From Caballeronia catudaia (lineage in GTDB: Bacteria; Pseudomonadota; Gammaproteobacteria; Burkholderiales; Burkholderiaceae), in NCBI RefSeq assembly GCF_001544755.2, contig NZ_FCOF02000028.1, positions 1-64,000 on the forward strand: 64,000 nucleotides of DNA. Direction: 5' to 3'. Made by a program: the position numbers and the translations under genes. The notes beneath the pieces are model-generated. The model was not told the origin of the DNA, did not search any database, and was given only the letters and a program-made list of their open reading frames with translations. Shown here in pieces: positions 42,938-52,167 of this stretch (the first letter of the stretch is position 1; every line of letters starts with the position of its first letter).

Positions 42938-44116
42938 ATGGACGCGCCGTCTCCCGCACTCGCCCCGCGCCGCATCGCGCATCTCGACATGGATGCGTTC
43001 TTCGCGTCCGTCGAACTGCTGCGCTATCCCGAGTTGCGCGGCATGCCGGTCGTGGTCGGCGGCGGCCGCAGCGCCACGCCGGAAACGCTCCCCGATGGCA
43101 CGCGCCGCTTCAAACGCTTGCGTGATTACGCGGGCCGCGGCGTCGTGACCACCTCCACCTACGAGGCGCGCAAATTCGGCGTGTTCTCCGCGATGGGCAT
43201 GATGAAAGCCGCGCAGCTCGCGCCCGACGCAGTCCTTCTGCCAACCGATTTCGAGTCTTATCGCCATTACTCGCGGCTTTTCAAGGCGGCCGTCGCTGGC
43301 TTCACGACGCAAATCGAAAATCGCGGCATCGACGAGATTTATATCGATGTGAGCGATCTGGCCGGCACGTCCGCGGAGATCGGCCGAAGCATGAAGGACG
43401 CCGTGCGCGACGCGACCGGGCTGACCTGCTCGATCTGCATCGCACCGAACAAGCTGCTCGCGAAGATCGGTTCCGAGCTCGACAAGCCCGACGGTCTCAC
43501 CATCCTCACGATGAACGACCTGCCGATACGCATCTGGCCGCTCGCCGCGCGCAAGGTCAACGGCATCGGACCGAAGGCGAGCGAGAAGCTCGCGGCGCTC
43601 GGCATCGTGACCGTGGGCGATATCGCCGCCGCCGATCCCGGTCTGCTCCAGACGCACTTCGGCCATACGTATGCGGCATGGCTCGCGCGTATCGCGCAGG
43701 GACAGGACGAGCGGCCCGTCGTCGTCAGCTCGACACCGAAGTCGATGAGCCGCGAGACGACCTTCGAGCGCGACTTTCATCCGAAGCACGATCGCGCGAC
43801 GCTCTCGGCGGAATTCACCGGACTGTGCACGCGCGTCGCCGAGGACTTGCAGCGCAAAGGCTATGTCGGGCGCACGGTGGGCATCAAGCTGCGTTTCGAC
43901 GACTTCCGCACCGTGACGCGCGATCTGACGATTCCCGTCGCGACGGCCGATCCGGCCGAGATTCGCCGCGCCGCGACCGAATGCCTGAAGCGCATCGTGC
44001 TCGATCGCAGGATCAGATTGCTCGGCGTGCGAGTCAGCGCGCTGGCCGGGCGCGACGAGAGCGGGTTCATCGAACCGGTGCAGGTCGAATTGCCATTCGA
44101 TATCGCGGGTGAATGA
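42938..44116 (+). CDS. dinB: DNA polymerase IV
   Basis: 392 residues, Y-family. Palm metal residues are in HLDMDAFFASVE and RGIDEIYIDVS. The steric-gate Phe/Phe pair follows the first Asp. Helix-hairpin-helix residues lie in KVNGIGPKASEKLAALGI, and the little-finger domain spans about 245-360. VQVELPF near the end matches the beta-clamp binding motif. Longer than the 351-residue E. coli enzyme, partly from an insert in the fingers (ATPETLPDGTRRFKRLRDYAG). It makes error-prone translesion products. No LexA box was found by eye. Confidence 0.94.
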   Translation: MDAPSPALAPRRIAHLDMDAFFASVELLRYPELRGMPVVVGGGRSATPETLPDGTRRFKRLRDYAGRGVVTTSTYEARKFGVFSAMGMMKAAQLAPDAVLLPTDFESYRHYSRLFKAAVAGFTTQIENRGIDEIYIDVSDLAGTSAEIGRSMKDAVRDATGLTCSICIAPNKLLAKIGSELDKPDGLTILTMNDLPIRIWPLAARKVNGIGPKASEKLAALGIVTVGDIAAADPGLLQTHFGHTYAAWLARIAQGQDERPVVVSSTPKSMSRETTFERDFHPKHDRATLSAEFTGLCTRVAEDLQRKGYVGRTVGIKLRFDDFRTVTRDLTIPVATADPAEIRRAATECLKRIVLDRRIRLLGVRVSALAGRDESGFIEPVQVELPFDIAGE

Positions 44117-44246
44117 AGCGGGCGAATGAAGCGCGCGCCTTATTTCGTGGGCGCATAAAGAAATCGCAGATGCTTCGTTGCAGCCCGAATCGCCGCGCGT
44201 TAGATTGATCGCTTCCCCGAAGTAATCGATTGCTATAAGTTCGAAC

Positions 44247-45152
44247 GTGACGATTCTGACCGCATCCCATTCCGAGCGCGCTACCGAAGACGCTGCCGAT
44301 CAACCCATCGAAATCCGCAGGTTCGATGCGCCGCTCGGTGCAGAAGTTATCGGGCTCGATCTCTCGAAGCCGCTTTCGCAAGCCGATTTCACGCGCATTC
44401 ATCGCGCGCATCTGGATCATCACGTGCTCGTGTTTCGCGATCAGCACATCACGCCGGACCAGCAGGTCGCGTTCAGCAAGCGCTTCGGTCCGTTGCAGAT
44501 TCACGTGCTGCAACAGTTCGGGCTCGCGGGGCATTCGGAAGTGCTGATCGTGTCGAATATCGTCGAGAACGGCAAGCCGATCGGCCTCGGCGATGCAGGC
44601 CATTTCTGGCATTCCGATCTCTCGTACAAGGACAAGCCGAGTCTCGGATCGATGTTGCACGCGCAGGAATTACCCGCCATCGGCGGCGACACGCTGTTTG
44701 CGAATCAGCATCTCGCGTGGGACACGTTGCCCGCGCATCTGAAAGAGGCCGTTGAAGGGCGCGTCGCCGAGCATACGTATCTCGCCAAGTACGCGGAGCT
44801 GCAAAAGCGCAGCCCGTGGCGGCCGAATCTTTCGGCCGAGCAGATCGCGCAAGTGAAGCCGGTGACGCATCCGATCGTGCGCACGCATCCCGAAACGAAA
44901 CGCCGCGCGCTCTTCGTGAGCGAGCATTTCACGACGCGCGTGATCGGCTTGCCCGAAGACGAAAGCCGCGCCTTGCTCGCGGAACTGTTCGCGCACAGCA
45001 CGCAGCCTGCGTTCGTCTATCGCCATGAATGGCGTGAGCGCGATATGGTGTTCTGGGACAACCGCTCGGTCATGCATCTCGCGGCGGGCACGCCGGACGA
45101 TCAGCGCCGCAAGCTGTATCGCACGACCATCGAAGGCGACGCGCCTTTCTAA
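44247..45152 (+). CDS. TauD/TfdA family Fe(II)/2-oxoglutarate dioxygenase
   Basis: 301 residues. FWHSDLSYKD gives the first two iron ligands (HxD), and FWDNRSVMHLAAG the distal histidine; the 2-oxoglutarate arginine is in RRKLYRTTIEG. The fold matches taurine and alkylsulfonate dioxygenases. It sits directly before a complete taurine/sulfonate-type ABC importer, so it probably oxidises the imported compound, releasing sulfite or a related product. GTG start at 44247. Confidence 0.92.
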   Translation: MTILTASHSERATEDAADQPIEIRRFDAPLGAEVIGLDLSKPLSQADFTRIHRAHLDHHVLVFRDQHITPDQQVAFSKRFGPLQIHVLQQFGLAGHSEVLIVSNIVENGKPIGLGDAGHFWHSDLSYKDKPSLGSMLHAQELPAIGGDTLFANQHLAWDTLPAHLKEAVEGRVAEHTYLAKYAELQKRSPWRPNLSAEQIAQVKPVTHPIVRTHPETKRRALFVSEHFTTRVIGLPEDESRALLAELFAHSTQPAFVYRHEWRERDMVFWDNRSVMHLAAGTPDDQRRKLYRTTIEGDAPF

Positions 45153-45182
45153 AAATATTCCTTAATTTACGGGGTTTTTTCG

Positions 45183-46205
45183 ATGCATTCTCGAACAGGG
45201 AAGGGTGCCGCACGCGCGCTCGTCGCCGCGCTCGCGGTGTCGCTCGGCATCACGTCGGCAAGCGTTCATGCCGAAGGCACGCTGCGCATCGCCGAGCAAT
45301 TCGGCGTCGTGTATTTGTTGCTGAACGTGGCGCGCGATCAGAAGTTCATCGAGCAGGAAGGCAAGAAGGAAGGGCTCGATATCAAGGTCGACTGGGCCAA
45401 GCTTTCGGGCGGTTCGAGCGTCAACGATGCGCTGCTTTCAGGCTCGGTCGATATCGCGGCGGCGGGCGTCGGTCCCTTGCTGACGATCTGGGATCGCACG
45501 CACGGACGGCAGAACGTGAAGGGCGTCGCGTCGCTCGGCAATTTTCCGTATTACCTCGTGTCGAACGATCCGCGCGTGAAGACCATCGCCGATTTCAGCG
45601 ATAAGGATCGCATCGCGGTGCCCGCCGTCGGCGTCTCCGTGCAGTCGCGCATCCTGCAATACGCGGCGGCGAAGCAATGGGGCGACAAGCAATTCGATCG
45701 TCTCGACAAGCTCACGCAAGCGGTGCCGCATCCGGATGCGACAGCAGCGGTCATCGCGGGCGGCACGGAAATCAACGCGCATTTCGGCAATCCGCCGTTC
45801 CAGCAGCAGGAACTCGCGGGCAATCCGAAGGCGCATATCGTGCTCAATTCATACGAAGTGCTCGGCGGCCCCAGTTCCGCGACCGTGCTCTACGCCACCG
45901 AGAAATTCCGCAACGAGAACCCGAAGACGTATCGCGCGTTCGTCGCCGGTCTCGCCGATGCCGCGCGCTATATCACGCAACATCCCGAACAGGCCGCCGA
46001 TATCTATTTGCGCGTGAACAACGCGAAGATAGATCGCGATCTGCTTATCAAAGTTATCAAGGACCCATCGGTGCAATTCAAGGTCGCGCCGCAGAACACG
46101 TTCGCGCTCGCGCAGTTCATGCATCGCGTGGGCGCGATCAGGAACGAGCCGAAGTCGTGGCAGGACTACTTCTTCAGCGATCCCGCGACGAAGGAAGGCA
46201 GTTGA
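45183..46205 (+). CDS. ABC transporter substrate-binding protein, sulfonate/nitrate type
   Basis: 340 residues with a signal peptide (about 1-30, VHA-EGTLR). It has the NMT1/SsuA-like fold: IAEQFGVVYLLLNVARDQKFIEQEG, LLSGSVDIAAAGVGPLLTIWDRTHG, NPPFQQQEL. This family binds aliphatic sulfonates, taurine, nitrate or thiamine precursors; the dioxygenase neighbour favours a sulfonate. Start ATG 45183, 30 bp after the dioxygenase. Confidence 0.9.
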   Translation: MHSRTGKGAARALVAALAVSLGITSASVHAEGTLRIAEQFGVVYLLLNVARDQKFIEQEGKKEGLDIKVDWAKLSGGSSVNDALLSGSVDIAAAGVGPLLTIWDRTHGRQNVKGVASLGNFPYYLVSNDPRVKTIADFSDKDRIAVPAVGVSVQSRILQYAAAKQWGDKQFDRLDKLTQAVPHPDATAAVIAGGTEINAHFGNPPFQQQELAGNPKAHIVLNSYEVLGGPSSATVLYATEKFRNENPKTYRAFVAGLADAARYITQHPEQAADIYLRVNNAKIDRDLLIKVIKDPSVQFKVAPQNTFALAQFMHRVGAIRNEPKSWQDYFFSDPATKEGS

Positions 46206-46306
46206 TACGTGCTTATCGACGATAACGGATTGAATATGCGCAATGATTGGTTCGGCTCGCGCGTTTGCGCCGTTATCGTGAGCGTTTGCAATCCAGCACA
46301 TCGAAC

Positions 46307-47131
46307 ATGGCCGCCAATCCTCAAGCGCTCTACTCAAGGGAAGCCGATGCCGACGCTTCCATCAGCGGCAGGCTGCTCACCGCAAAGAACGTCACGCTCG
46401 AATACCGCACGCCGGAGCGGCTCGTGCGCGCGACGCACGATGTCAGCTTCGATGTCTATGGCGCCGACCGCTTCGTGCTGCTCGGGCCTTCGGGCTGCGG
46501 AAAGTCCACTCTGCTGAAAGCTGTCGCCGGTTTCATCGAGCCAGTTGCGGGCAGCATCGAGATCGGCGGCGAACGTGTGCGCGGGCCGGGCGCGGACCGC
46601 ATCGTCGTGTTCCAGGAGTTCGATCAACTGCCGCCGTGGAAGACCGTCGTGCAGAACGTGGCCTTTCCGCTGCGCGCGGCGCGCAAGCTCGGCCGTGCGG
46701 AAGCGCGCGAGCGCGCGCTGCATTATCTCGACAAGGTCGGCCTCGCCAAATTCGCCGATGCCTATCCGCACACGCTTTCCGGCGGCATGAAGCAACGCGT
46801 CGCCATAGCCCGCGCGCTCGCGATGCAGCCACGCGTGCTGCTGATGGACGAGCCCTTTGCCGCGCTCGATGCGCTCACGCGCCGCCGCATGCAGGAAGAG
46901 CTTTTGCGGCTATGGAGCGACGAGCGCTTCACGCTGTTGTTCGTCACGCATTCGATCGAGGAAGCGCTCATCGTCGGCAATCGCATTTTGCTGTTGACGC
47001 CGCATCCGGGACGCGTGCGCGCCGAATTGAACAGTCATCAATACACGCAGGAAAGCCTGGGTCGCGGCGAGTTTCAGCAAAGCGTCGCGCGCATTCATCG
47101 ATTGCTGTTTGAAGAGGAGGCCGCGCTGTGA
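46307..47131 (+). CDS. ABC transporter ATP-binding protein, SsuB/TauB type
   Basis: 274 residues. Walker A is GPSGCGKST, the Q-loop VFQEFDQLPPWKTV is that of sulfonate/nitrate importers, the signature is LSGGMKQRVAIARAL, Walker B is VLLMDEPFAALDALTR and the H-loop is VTHSIEEAL. Start ATG 46307, family-like from the first residues. The permease start overlaps its stop as GTGA. Confidence 0.94.
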   Translation: MAANPQALYSREADADASISGRLLTAKNVTLEYRTPERLVRATHDVSFDVYGADRFVLLGPSGCGKSTLLKAVAGFIEPVAGSIEIGGERVRGPGADRIVVFQEFDQLPPWKTVVQNVAFPLRAARKLGRAEARERALHYLDKVGLAKFADAYPHTLSGGMKQRVAIARALAMQPRVLLMDEPFAALDALTRRRMQEELLRLWSDERFTLLFVTHSIEEALIVGNRILLLTPHPGRVRAELNSHQYTQESLGRGEFQQSVARIHRLLFEEEAAL

Positions 47132-48006
47132 GCACGCCGCATCTGATCGCGCCGCCCGTGCGGCCCGAATATGAAGTCACGCCCGCGGCGCCCGTTGGCA
47201 TCGAACACGACGCGCCGCTGCCGCTTGCAAAGCGTCTTGCGGACCGCGCGTGGCTGCGCAAGACGATGATCGCGCTCGTGCTGATCGCGCTGTGGGAAAT
47301 CGCCGCGCGCGCCGTCGACAACGATCTGCTGCTGCCGACTTTCAGCGCGACCTTCGTTGCGTTCGTGCAGGGCATCGCGTCGGGCGAACTCATCGAAAAG
47401 ATCGGCATTTCGATGTCGGTGCTCTTGCGCGGCTATGCGCTCGGCGCGGCGCTCGCGTTCGCGCTGACATCGCTTGCGGTTTCGACGCGCATCGGACGCG
47501 ACATTCTCTCGATGCTCACGGCGATGTTCAATCCGCTGCCGTCCATCGCGCTGTTGCCGCTCGCGTTGCTGTGGTTCGGTCTCGGCACGGGCAGTCTGCT
47601 CTTCGTGCTCGTGCATTCGGTGTTGTGGCCGCTTGCGCTCAACACGTATGCGGGATTTCAGGCGGTGCCATCGACCTTGCGCATGACGGGCCGCAATTAC
47701 GGGCTGAACGGCATGCGTCACGTCATGCTGATTCTCGTGCCCGCCGCGTTGCCTTCGATACTCGCGGGACTGCGCGTGGGCTGGGCGTTCGCGTGGCGCA
47801 CGCTGATCGCGGCGGAACTCGTGTTCGGCGCGAGTTCGGGCAAGGGTGGTCTCGGCTGGTACATCTTCCAGAACCGCAACGAGCTCTATACGGATCGCGT
47901 GTTCGCGGGGCTGGCCGCGGTGATCGTGATCGGGCTCGCGGTCGAGCATCTCGTGTTCGATACCGTCGAGCGCGTGACCGTGCGCCGCTGGGGCGTGCAG
48001 CAATGA
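47128..48006 (+). CDS. ABC transporter permease, SsuC/TauC type
   Basis: 292 residues with about six helices and a long cytoplasmic N-terminus. The EAA-like loop (YGLNGMRHVMLILVPAALPSILAGLRVGWAFAWRTLIAAELVFG) and MFNPLPSIALLPLALLWFGLGTGSL are typical of the family. GTG start overlaps the ATPase stop. Completes the importer. Confidence 0.93.
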   Translation: MSTPHLIAPPVRPEYEVTPAAPVGIEHDAPLPLAKRLADRAWLRKTMIALVLIALWEIAARAVDNDLLLPTFSATFVAFVQGIASGELIEKIGISMSVLLRGYALGAALAFALTSLAVSTRIGRDILSMLTAMFNPLPSIALLPLALLWFGLGTGSLLFVLVHSVLWPLALNTYAGFQAVPSTLRMTGRNYGLNGMRHVMLILVPAALPSILAGLRVGWAFAWRTLIAAELVFGASSGKGGLGWYIFQNRNELYTDRVFAGLAAVIVIGLAVEHLVFDTVERVTVRRWGVQQ

Positions 48007-48016
48007 GTCCCGTCGA

Positions 48017-48910
48017 TCAGGCTTCGGCGCGAATGAAGTCGATGAACGCGCGCAACGGCCCCGGCACGTGCGCGCGGCTCGGATAATAAAGACGCGGTCC
48101 GGTGAAGCTCTGCCACCACGGTTTGAGCACCGGCACGAGCGCGCCGCTGTCGATGGCTTCGCGCACGAACTCATCGAACGTATAGGCAAGGCCCAGGCCG
48201 GCGATGGCGCACGCGCGGCTCACCTCGATCGACGACGTGACGAGCGGCCCTTGCGGCACGATGCGGATCACGTCCTTGCCGCGCATGAATTCCCACACCG
48301 CCAGCACGCCGCTTTCGAAGCGATGGCCGATGCACGCGTGATTAACCAGATCGCGCGGATGCTTCGGCTCGCCGTGCGCGTCGAGATAGGCAGGCGCTGC
48401 TACTGCGACGAAGCGTTGCGTGCGCGGCCCGATGGGAACCGCGATCATGTCGCGTTCGATGCGTTCGTCGTAGCGGATGCCCGCATCGAAACCGGCCGCG
48501 AGCACGTCGATGAAGTTATCGCTCGCGCTCAGCTCCAGCGTGATGCCCGGATGCGCCGCGAGAAAGCGCGCGACGATGGACGGCAGTACTTCGCGGGAGA
48601 CGATGGTCGGCACGTTCAGTCGCAGCGTGCCGGTCGGGCTGTCGCGAAAGCCGTTGACGGCATCGAGCGCGCCGGCGATTTCCGCGAACGCGGGCGCGAG
48701 GCGCTCGATCAGGCGCGCGCCCGCTTCGGTCGGCGTCACGCTGCGTGTCGTGCGATTCAGGAGCCGCACCCCCAGACGTGTTTCGAGCCTGCGTATCGCC
48801 TCGCTCAACGACGACGCCGACACGCCGCGCAACAGCGCCGCCTGCCTGAAGCCGCGCGAGCGCGCGACGGCCAGAAACGCGTGGAGATCCGACAGATCCG
48901 GTTCGCTCAT
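48017..48910 (-). CDS. LysR-family transcriptional regulator
   Basis: 297 residues from ATG 48910. DLSDLHAFLAVARSRGFRQAALLRGVSASSLSEAIRRLE is the DNA-binding domain, and the effector domain spans about 90-290 (ASDNFIDVLAAGFDAGIRYDERIERDMI, typical of the CrgA-like subgroup). It is convergent with the sulfonate-type importer and divergent from the aldo/keto reductase, 118 bp away, which is its likeliest target. Confidence 0.93.
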   Translation of the reverse strand: MSEPDLSDLHAFLAVARSRGFRQAALLRGVSASSLSEAIRRLETRLGVRLLNRTTRSVTPTEAGARLIERLAPAFAEIAGALDAVNGFRDSPTGTLRLNVPTIVSREVLPSIVARFLAAHPGITLELSASDNFIDVLAAGFDAGIRYDERIERDMIAVPIGPRTQRFVAVAAPAYLDAHGEPKHPRDLVNHACIGHRFESGVLAVWEFMRGKDVIRIVPQGPLVTSSIEVSRACAIAGLGLAYTFDEFVREAIDSGALVPVLKPWWQSFTGPRLYYPSRAHVPGPLRAFIDFIRAEA

Positions 48911-49028
48911 TGTTCGCCTCGGCGCACAGCCCATTCGCATTGAGGCGGATTATCGCACGGGGTTTTTGCTCACATAATGCTCTCCATCGCCGGTATGCGC
49001 GGCGCAAGTCCTTCAGGAGAGAACCAAC

Positions 49029-50033
49029 ATGGAACAACGCAAGCTCGGCAAGACCGGACCGCAATCGGCCGCCATCGGGCTCGGATGCATGGGCATGTCG
49101 GGCATGTACGGGCCGTCGGATCGCGCGGAAAGCATTGCGACGATTCACGCCGCGCTCGAAGCGGGCGTCACGCTGCTCGATACCGGCGACTTCTACGGCA
49201 TGGGCCACAACGAAATGCTGATCGGCGAGGCCTTGCGAAGCGCGCCGCCGTCGCGCCGCGATGCGGCGATTCTCAGCGTGAAGTTCGGCGGCATGCGCGA
49301 TCCGGCGGGCAATTTCATCGCGTTCGATGGCCGGCCTGTCGCCGTGAAGAACGCTTTGGCGTACACGCTGCAGCGGCTCGGCGTCGATCACATCGACATC
49401 TATCGTCCCGCCCGGCTCGATGCGAACGTGCCGATCGAGGACACCGTCGGCGCGATCGCCGACATGATCGACGCGGGCTATGTGCGTCATGTCGGGCTGT
49501 CGGAAGTGGGTGCAGAGACGCTGCGCAAGGCCGCCGCCGTGCATCCCGTGTGCGACTTGCAGATCGAGTATTCGCTGATCTCGCGCGGCATCGAGGATGC
49601 GATCCTGCCGGCGTGCCGGGAGCTCGGCATCAGTATCACGGCGTATGGCGTGCTGTCGCGCGGCTTGATCAGCGGGCACTGGAGCCGCGACGCCGCGCAG
49701 TCGGGCGACTGGCGCGCGAACAGTCCGCGCTTTCAGCAAGGCAATGTCGAGCGCAATCTCGCGCTCGTCGATGCACTGCGCGAGATCGCCGATGCGAAGC
49801 GCGTCAGCGTCGCGCAGATCGCGATCGCGTGGGTGCTCGCGCAGGGCGCGGACATCGTGCCGGTCATCGGCGCGCGTCGTCGCGAGCGTTTGACGGAATC
49901 GCTCGGCGCGCTCGACGTCACGCTCACGAACGACGAACTCGCCGCGATCGAAGCGGCGGTGCCGAAGGGCGCGGCGTCGGGCGATCGCTACGAAGCCGTG
50001 CAGATGGCGCACCTCGACAGCGAGAAGCGCTGA
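49029..50033 (+). CDS. aldo/keto reductase
   Basis: 334 residues, TIM barrel. Asp and Tyr of the active site lie in LLDTGDFYGMGHNE and the lysine in AILSVKFGG. The usual catalytic histidine of the fourth strand (YYQHR) is replaced: the segment reads DIYRPARLDA. The NADPH-binding end is VPVIGARRRERLTESLGALD. It reduces or oxidises an aldehyde or ketone with NADPH; substrate unknown. CAGGAGAGAACCAAC precedes the ATG. Divergent from the LysR gene. Confidence 0.92.
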   Translation: MEQRKLGKTGPQSAAIGLGCMGMSGMYGPSDRAESIATIHAALEAGVTLLDTGDFYGMGHNEMLIGEALRSAPPSRRDAAILSVKFGGMRDPAGNFIAFDGRPVAVKNALAYTLQRLGVDHIDIYRPARLDANVPIEDTVGAIADMIDAGYVRHVGLSEVGAETLRKAAAVHPVCDLQIEYSLISRGIEDAILPACRELGISITAYGVLSRGLISGHWSRDAAQSGDWRANSPRFQQGNVERNLALVDALREIADAKRVSVAQIAIAWVLAQGADIVPVIGARRRERLTESLGALDVTLTNDELAAIEAAVPKGAASGDRYEAVQMAHLDSEKR

Positions 50034-50057
50034 GCGTCGAGCATTAAGCGTTGAGCA

Positions 50058-50231
50058 TCAAGTGCCGATCTCGCGGGCGCGGTTCTTTCGCAGAAAGACC
50101 CACGCATTGAACGCGGCGCCCGCGAACATCAGCAGGAAGGGGAGGAGCAGCGTCATCGCCATGATGGTCGTGAACGAGCCGAATACGCATACGTAGAGAT
50201 TGCGTTGCCAGTGAACGGAGTCTTCGGACAT
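50058..50231 (-). pseudogene. MFS transporter reduced to its two ends by an internal deletion
   Basis: A 57-residue frame joins a typical MFS N-terminus (HWQRNLYVCVFGSFTTIMAMTLLLPF) directly to a typical transporter C-terminus (FAGAAFNAWVFLRKNRARE). About 350 residues expected between them are missing, and the join is in frame. It cannot transport as such. It lies just upstream of, and divergent from, exonuclease III. Confidence 0.6.
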
Positions 50232-50358
50232 GAATGTGGGTCGTGGTCGATTCTGCGTGACTGTCGCAGATTTTCGGCCCGCGCGCTCGCACTTGATGCG
50301 GCACGCAATCTGCGACACGTGTACGATCGATTCCGATCCACCGATGGAGAGACGCCGA

Positions 50359-51162
50359 GTGAAAATCGCGACCTTCAACATCAACGGCATCCGTCCGCGG
50401 CTCGACGCCTTGTTGAAATGGCTCGAGCGCGAATCGCCCGATATCGTCTGCCTGCAGGAATTGAAAGCGACGGACGCGCAGTTTCCCGCCGCTGCGATCG
50501 CCAACGCGGGCTATGGCGCGTTATGGCACGGACAGCAATCCTGGAATGGCGTGGCGATTCTCGCGAAGGGCGCCGATCCGGTGCTCAGCCGCCGCGGGCT
50601 GCCCGGTTTCGAGGACGATACGCATAGCCGTTATATCGAAGCGGCGGTGGGTGGCATGGTCATCGGTTGTCTGTATCTTCCGAACGGCAATCCGCAGCCC
50701 GGCCCGAAGTTCGATTACAAGCTTGCCTGGTTCGAGCGCTTCAACGCGCATGCGAAGGCGTTGTTCGATAGCGGTCATCCCGTGGTGCTCGCGGGCGATT
50801 ACAACGTCGTGCCCACCGACGAGGACATCTACAACACGCGCTCATGGCTCAAGGATGCGCTGTTGCAGCCCGAGAGCCGCGCGGCCTACGCGGACCTGCT
50901 CGCGCAGGGCTGGACGGATGCGTTGCGCAAGATGTTTCCCGATGAGCGCATCTACACGTTCTGGGATTACTTTCGCAATCACTGGCAGACGAATTCGGGC
51001 TTGCGTATCGATCACATTCTGCTCAGCAAGAATCTGGCGAAGAAGCTGGAGACTGCGGGCGTCGACAAATGGGTGCGCGGCGAGCCGCATGCGAGCGATC
51101 ATGCGCCGACGTGGATCACGCTCAAGTCCGGACGTGCGCGCAAGAAGACGGCGGACGCTTAG
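50359..51162 (+). CDS. xth: exodeoxyribonuclease III
   Basis: 267 residues, endonuclease/exonuclease/phosphatase fold. IATFNINGIRPRL, CLQELKATD (metal Glu), LAGDYNVVPTDED (Asp-Asn), GLRIDHIL and ASDHAPTWI (catalytic His) are all present. It repairs abasic sites and 3-prime blocks in DNA. GTG start at 50359 has GGAGAG eight bases upstream; an ATG five codons earlier covers that site and is less likely. The stop overlaps the convergent hydrolase gene. Confidence 0.93.
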   Translation: MKIATFNINGIRPRLDALLKWLERESPDIVCLQELKATDAQFPAAAIANAGYGALWHGQQSWNGVAILAKGADPVLSRRGLPGFEDDTHSRYIEAAVGGMVIGCLYLPNGNPQPGPKFDYKLAWFERFNAHAKALFDSGHPVVLAGDYNVVPTDEDIYNTRSWLKDALLQPESRAAYADLLAQGWTDALRKMFPDERIYTFWDYFRNHWQTNSGLRIDHILLSKNLAKKLETAGVDKWVRGEPHASDHAPTWITLKSGRARKKTADA

Positions 51163-51983
51163 GCTTGCATCGCGTGGCGTGTGGATTCGAGTGATGCGAG
51201 AAATTGCATGACGTGATCGCGGCCGCCCATCGACCAGACGTCGAGATGATCGGCATCTTCGATGAGCGCGAGACGCTTGTCGCCGCGCGCGGCATCGAAG
51301 AGGCGCTGAAAGTGTTCGGGCGGGATCACGGCGTCTTTCGTTCCACCGTAGATCAGGATCCGTGAGTCGATGGATGCGATTTTAGAAAGACTCGCATAGC
51401 GGTCGCGCGCGAGAAGCCGTACGGGAAAGAGCCAGAAGCGCTTCGCCGCTACGTCGACGATGCTGGTGAATGGGCTTTCGAGTATCAGCGCGTCGATTTT
51501 CGCTTCGCGCGCGAGTTGGACGGCGACACCTGAGCCGAGTGAATAGCCGTGCAGCACGATGTGTTTCGAATGTGCCGACGCGTAGGCGTAGGCGGCGCGG
51601 GCATCGGCATAGAGGCCGGCTTCGTGAGGCTTGCCGGGGTTGCCGCCGTAGCCGCGGTATTCGGCGAGGAGGACGCCGTAGCCGGCTTCGATCATCTCGA
51701 GCGCGATGTGGCCGCGTTGGGTCAGATCTTCGCCGTTGCCGTGGAAGAGGATTATTGTGGGGGTCGTTTTGCCTGGCGGCGCCTTGTAGCGGACTGTCAG
51801 GGTCAGGTTGTCTTCGGTTTTTATGCTGATGGCTTCGGTTTGTTGCTCTAACTCGGCGTTCTTGAGGGCCGCTATCTGCTCCAGCGGGTAAACCAATCTT
51901 CCCTGTAGCCAATATAGACCCGCCAGGGCTATGGCGTAGGTCAGAGCTATGGCTGTCAGCAGGATCCAGAGGGCTTCGAGCAT
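51159..51983 (-). CDS. alpha/beta hydrolase, membrane-anchored
   Basis: 274 residues. One N-terminal helix (about 5-26, WILLTAIALTYAIALAGLYWL) anchors it. The catalytic core shows LFHGNGEDLTQRG (oxyanion), the nucleophile elbow HGYSLGSGVAVQLA, Asp in YGGTKDAVIPPEH and His in DADHLDVW. Similar to the FrsA-like/ABHD13-type hydrolases. Substrate unknown. Confidence 0.9.
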   Translation of the reverse strand: MLEALWILLTAIALTYAIALAGLYWLQGRLVYPLEQIAALKNAELEQQTEAISIKTEDNLTLTVRYKAPPGKTTPTIILFHGNGEDLTQRGHIALEMIEAGYGVLLAEYRGYGGNPGKPHEAGLYADARAAYAYASAHSKHIVLHGYSLGSGVAVQLAREAKIDALILESPFTSIVDVAAKRFWLFPVRLLARDRYASLSKIASIDSRILIYGGTKDAVIPPEHFQRLFDAARGDKRLALIEDADHLDVWSMGGRDHVMQFLASLESTRHAMQA

Positions 51984-52025
51984 CGGTTTCTTTTTAGGCG
52001 AGTTTGGCGGTTCGTTACATGGTAG

Positions 52026-52068
52026 TGGGTTTGTTTTTGTTTTTGTTTTTGTTTTCGTTTTCGTTTTC
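52026..52068. repeat. low-complexity GTTTTT/GTTTTC tract
   Basis: About five tandem GTTTTT-like hexamers run into GTTTTC repeats just before the palindrome at 52073. On the minus strand it is an A-rich tract between the NCS2 gene end and the hydrolase start region. Such tracts change length by slippage. Confidence 0.85.
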
Positions 52069-52072
52069 GCCG

Positions 52073-52149
52073 GATCCCGTATTCATGTCGGTTTATTAGC
52101 GTTGCCCCGCACAGGGGCAGAGCAAATAGACCGACACGATTCCGGGATC
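52073..52149. repeat. nested palindrome, copy C of the dispersed repeat
   Basis: GATCCCG (52073-52079) pairs with CGGGATC (52143-52149). Inside, TGTCGGTTTATT pairs imperfectly with AAATAGACCGACA, and GTTGCCCC pairs with a degenerate GGGGCAGAG across GCACA. It matches copy B over most of its length. It lies 18 bp past the NCS2 gene stop, as copy B lies just past the FUSC stop. Confidence 0.85.
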
Positions 52150-52167
52150 AACCAAAAAACAAAACCA

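Noticed and set aside
52026..52068. GTTTTT tract as a poly-T terminator
   Set aside because: The tract is interrupted by G every six bases and lies on the wrong side of the hairpin for either neighbouring gene.
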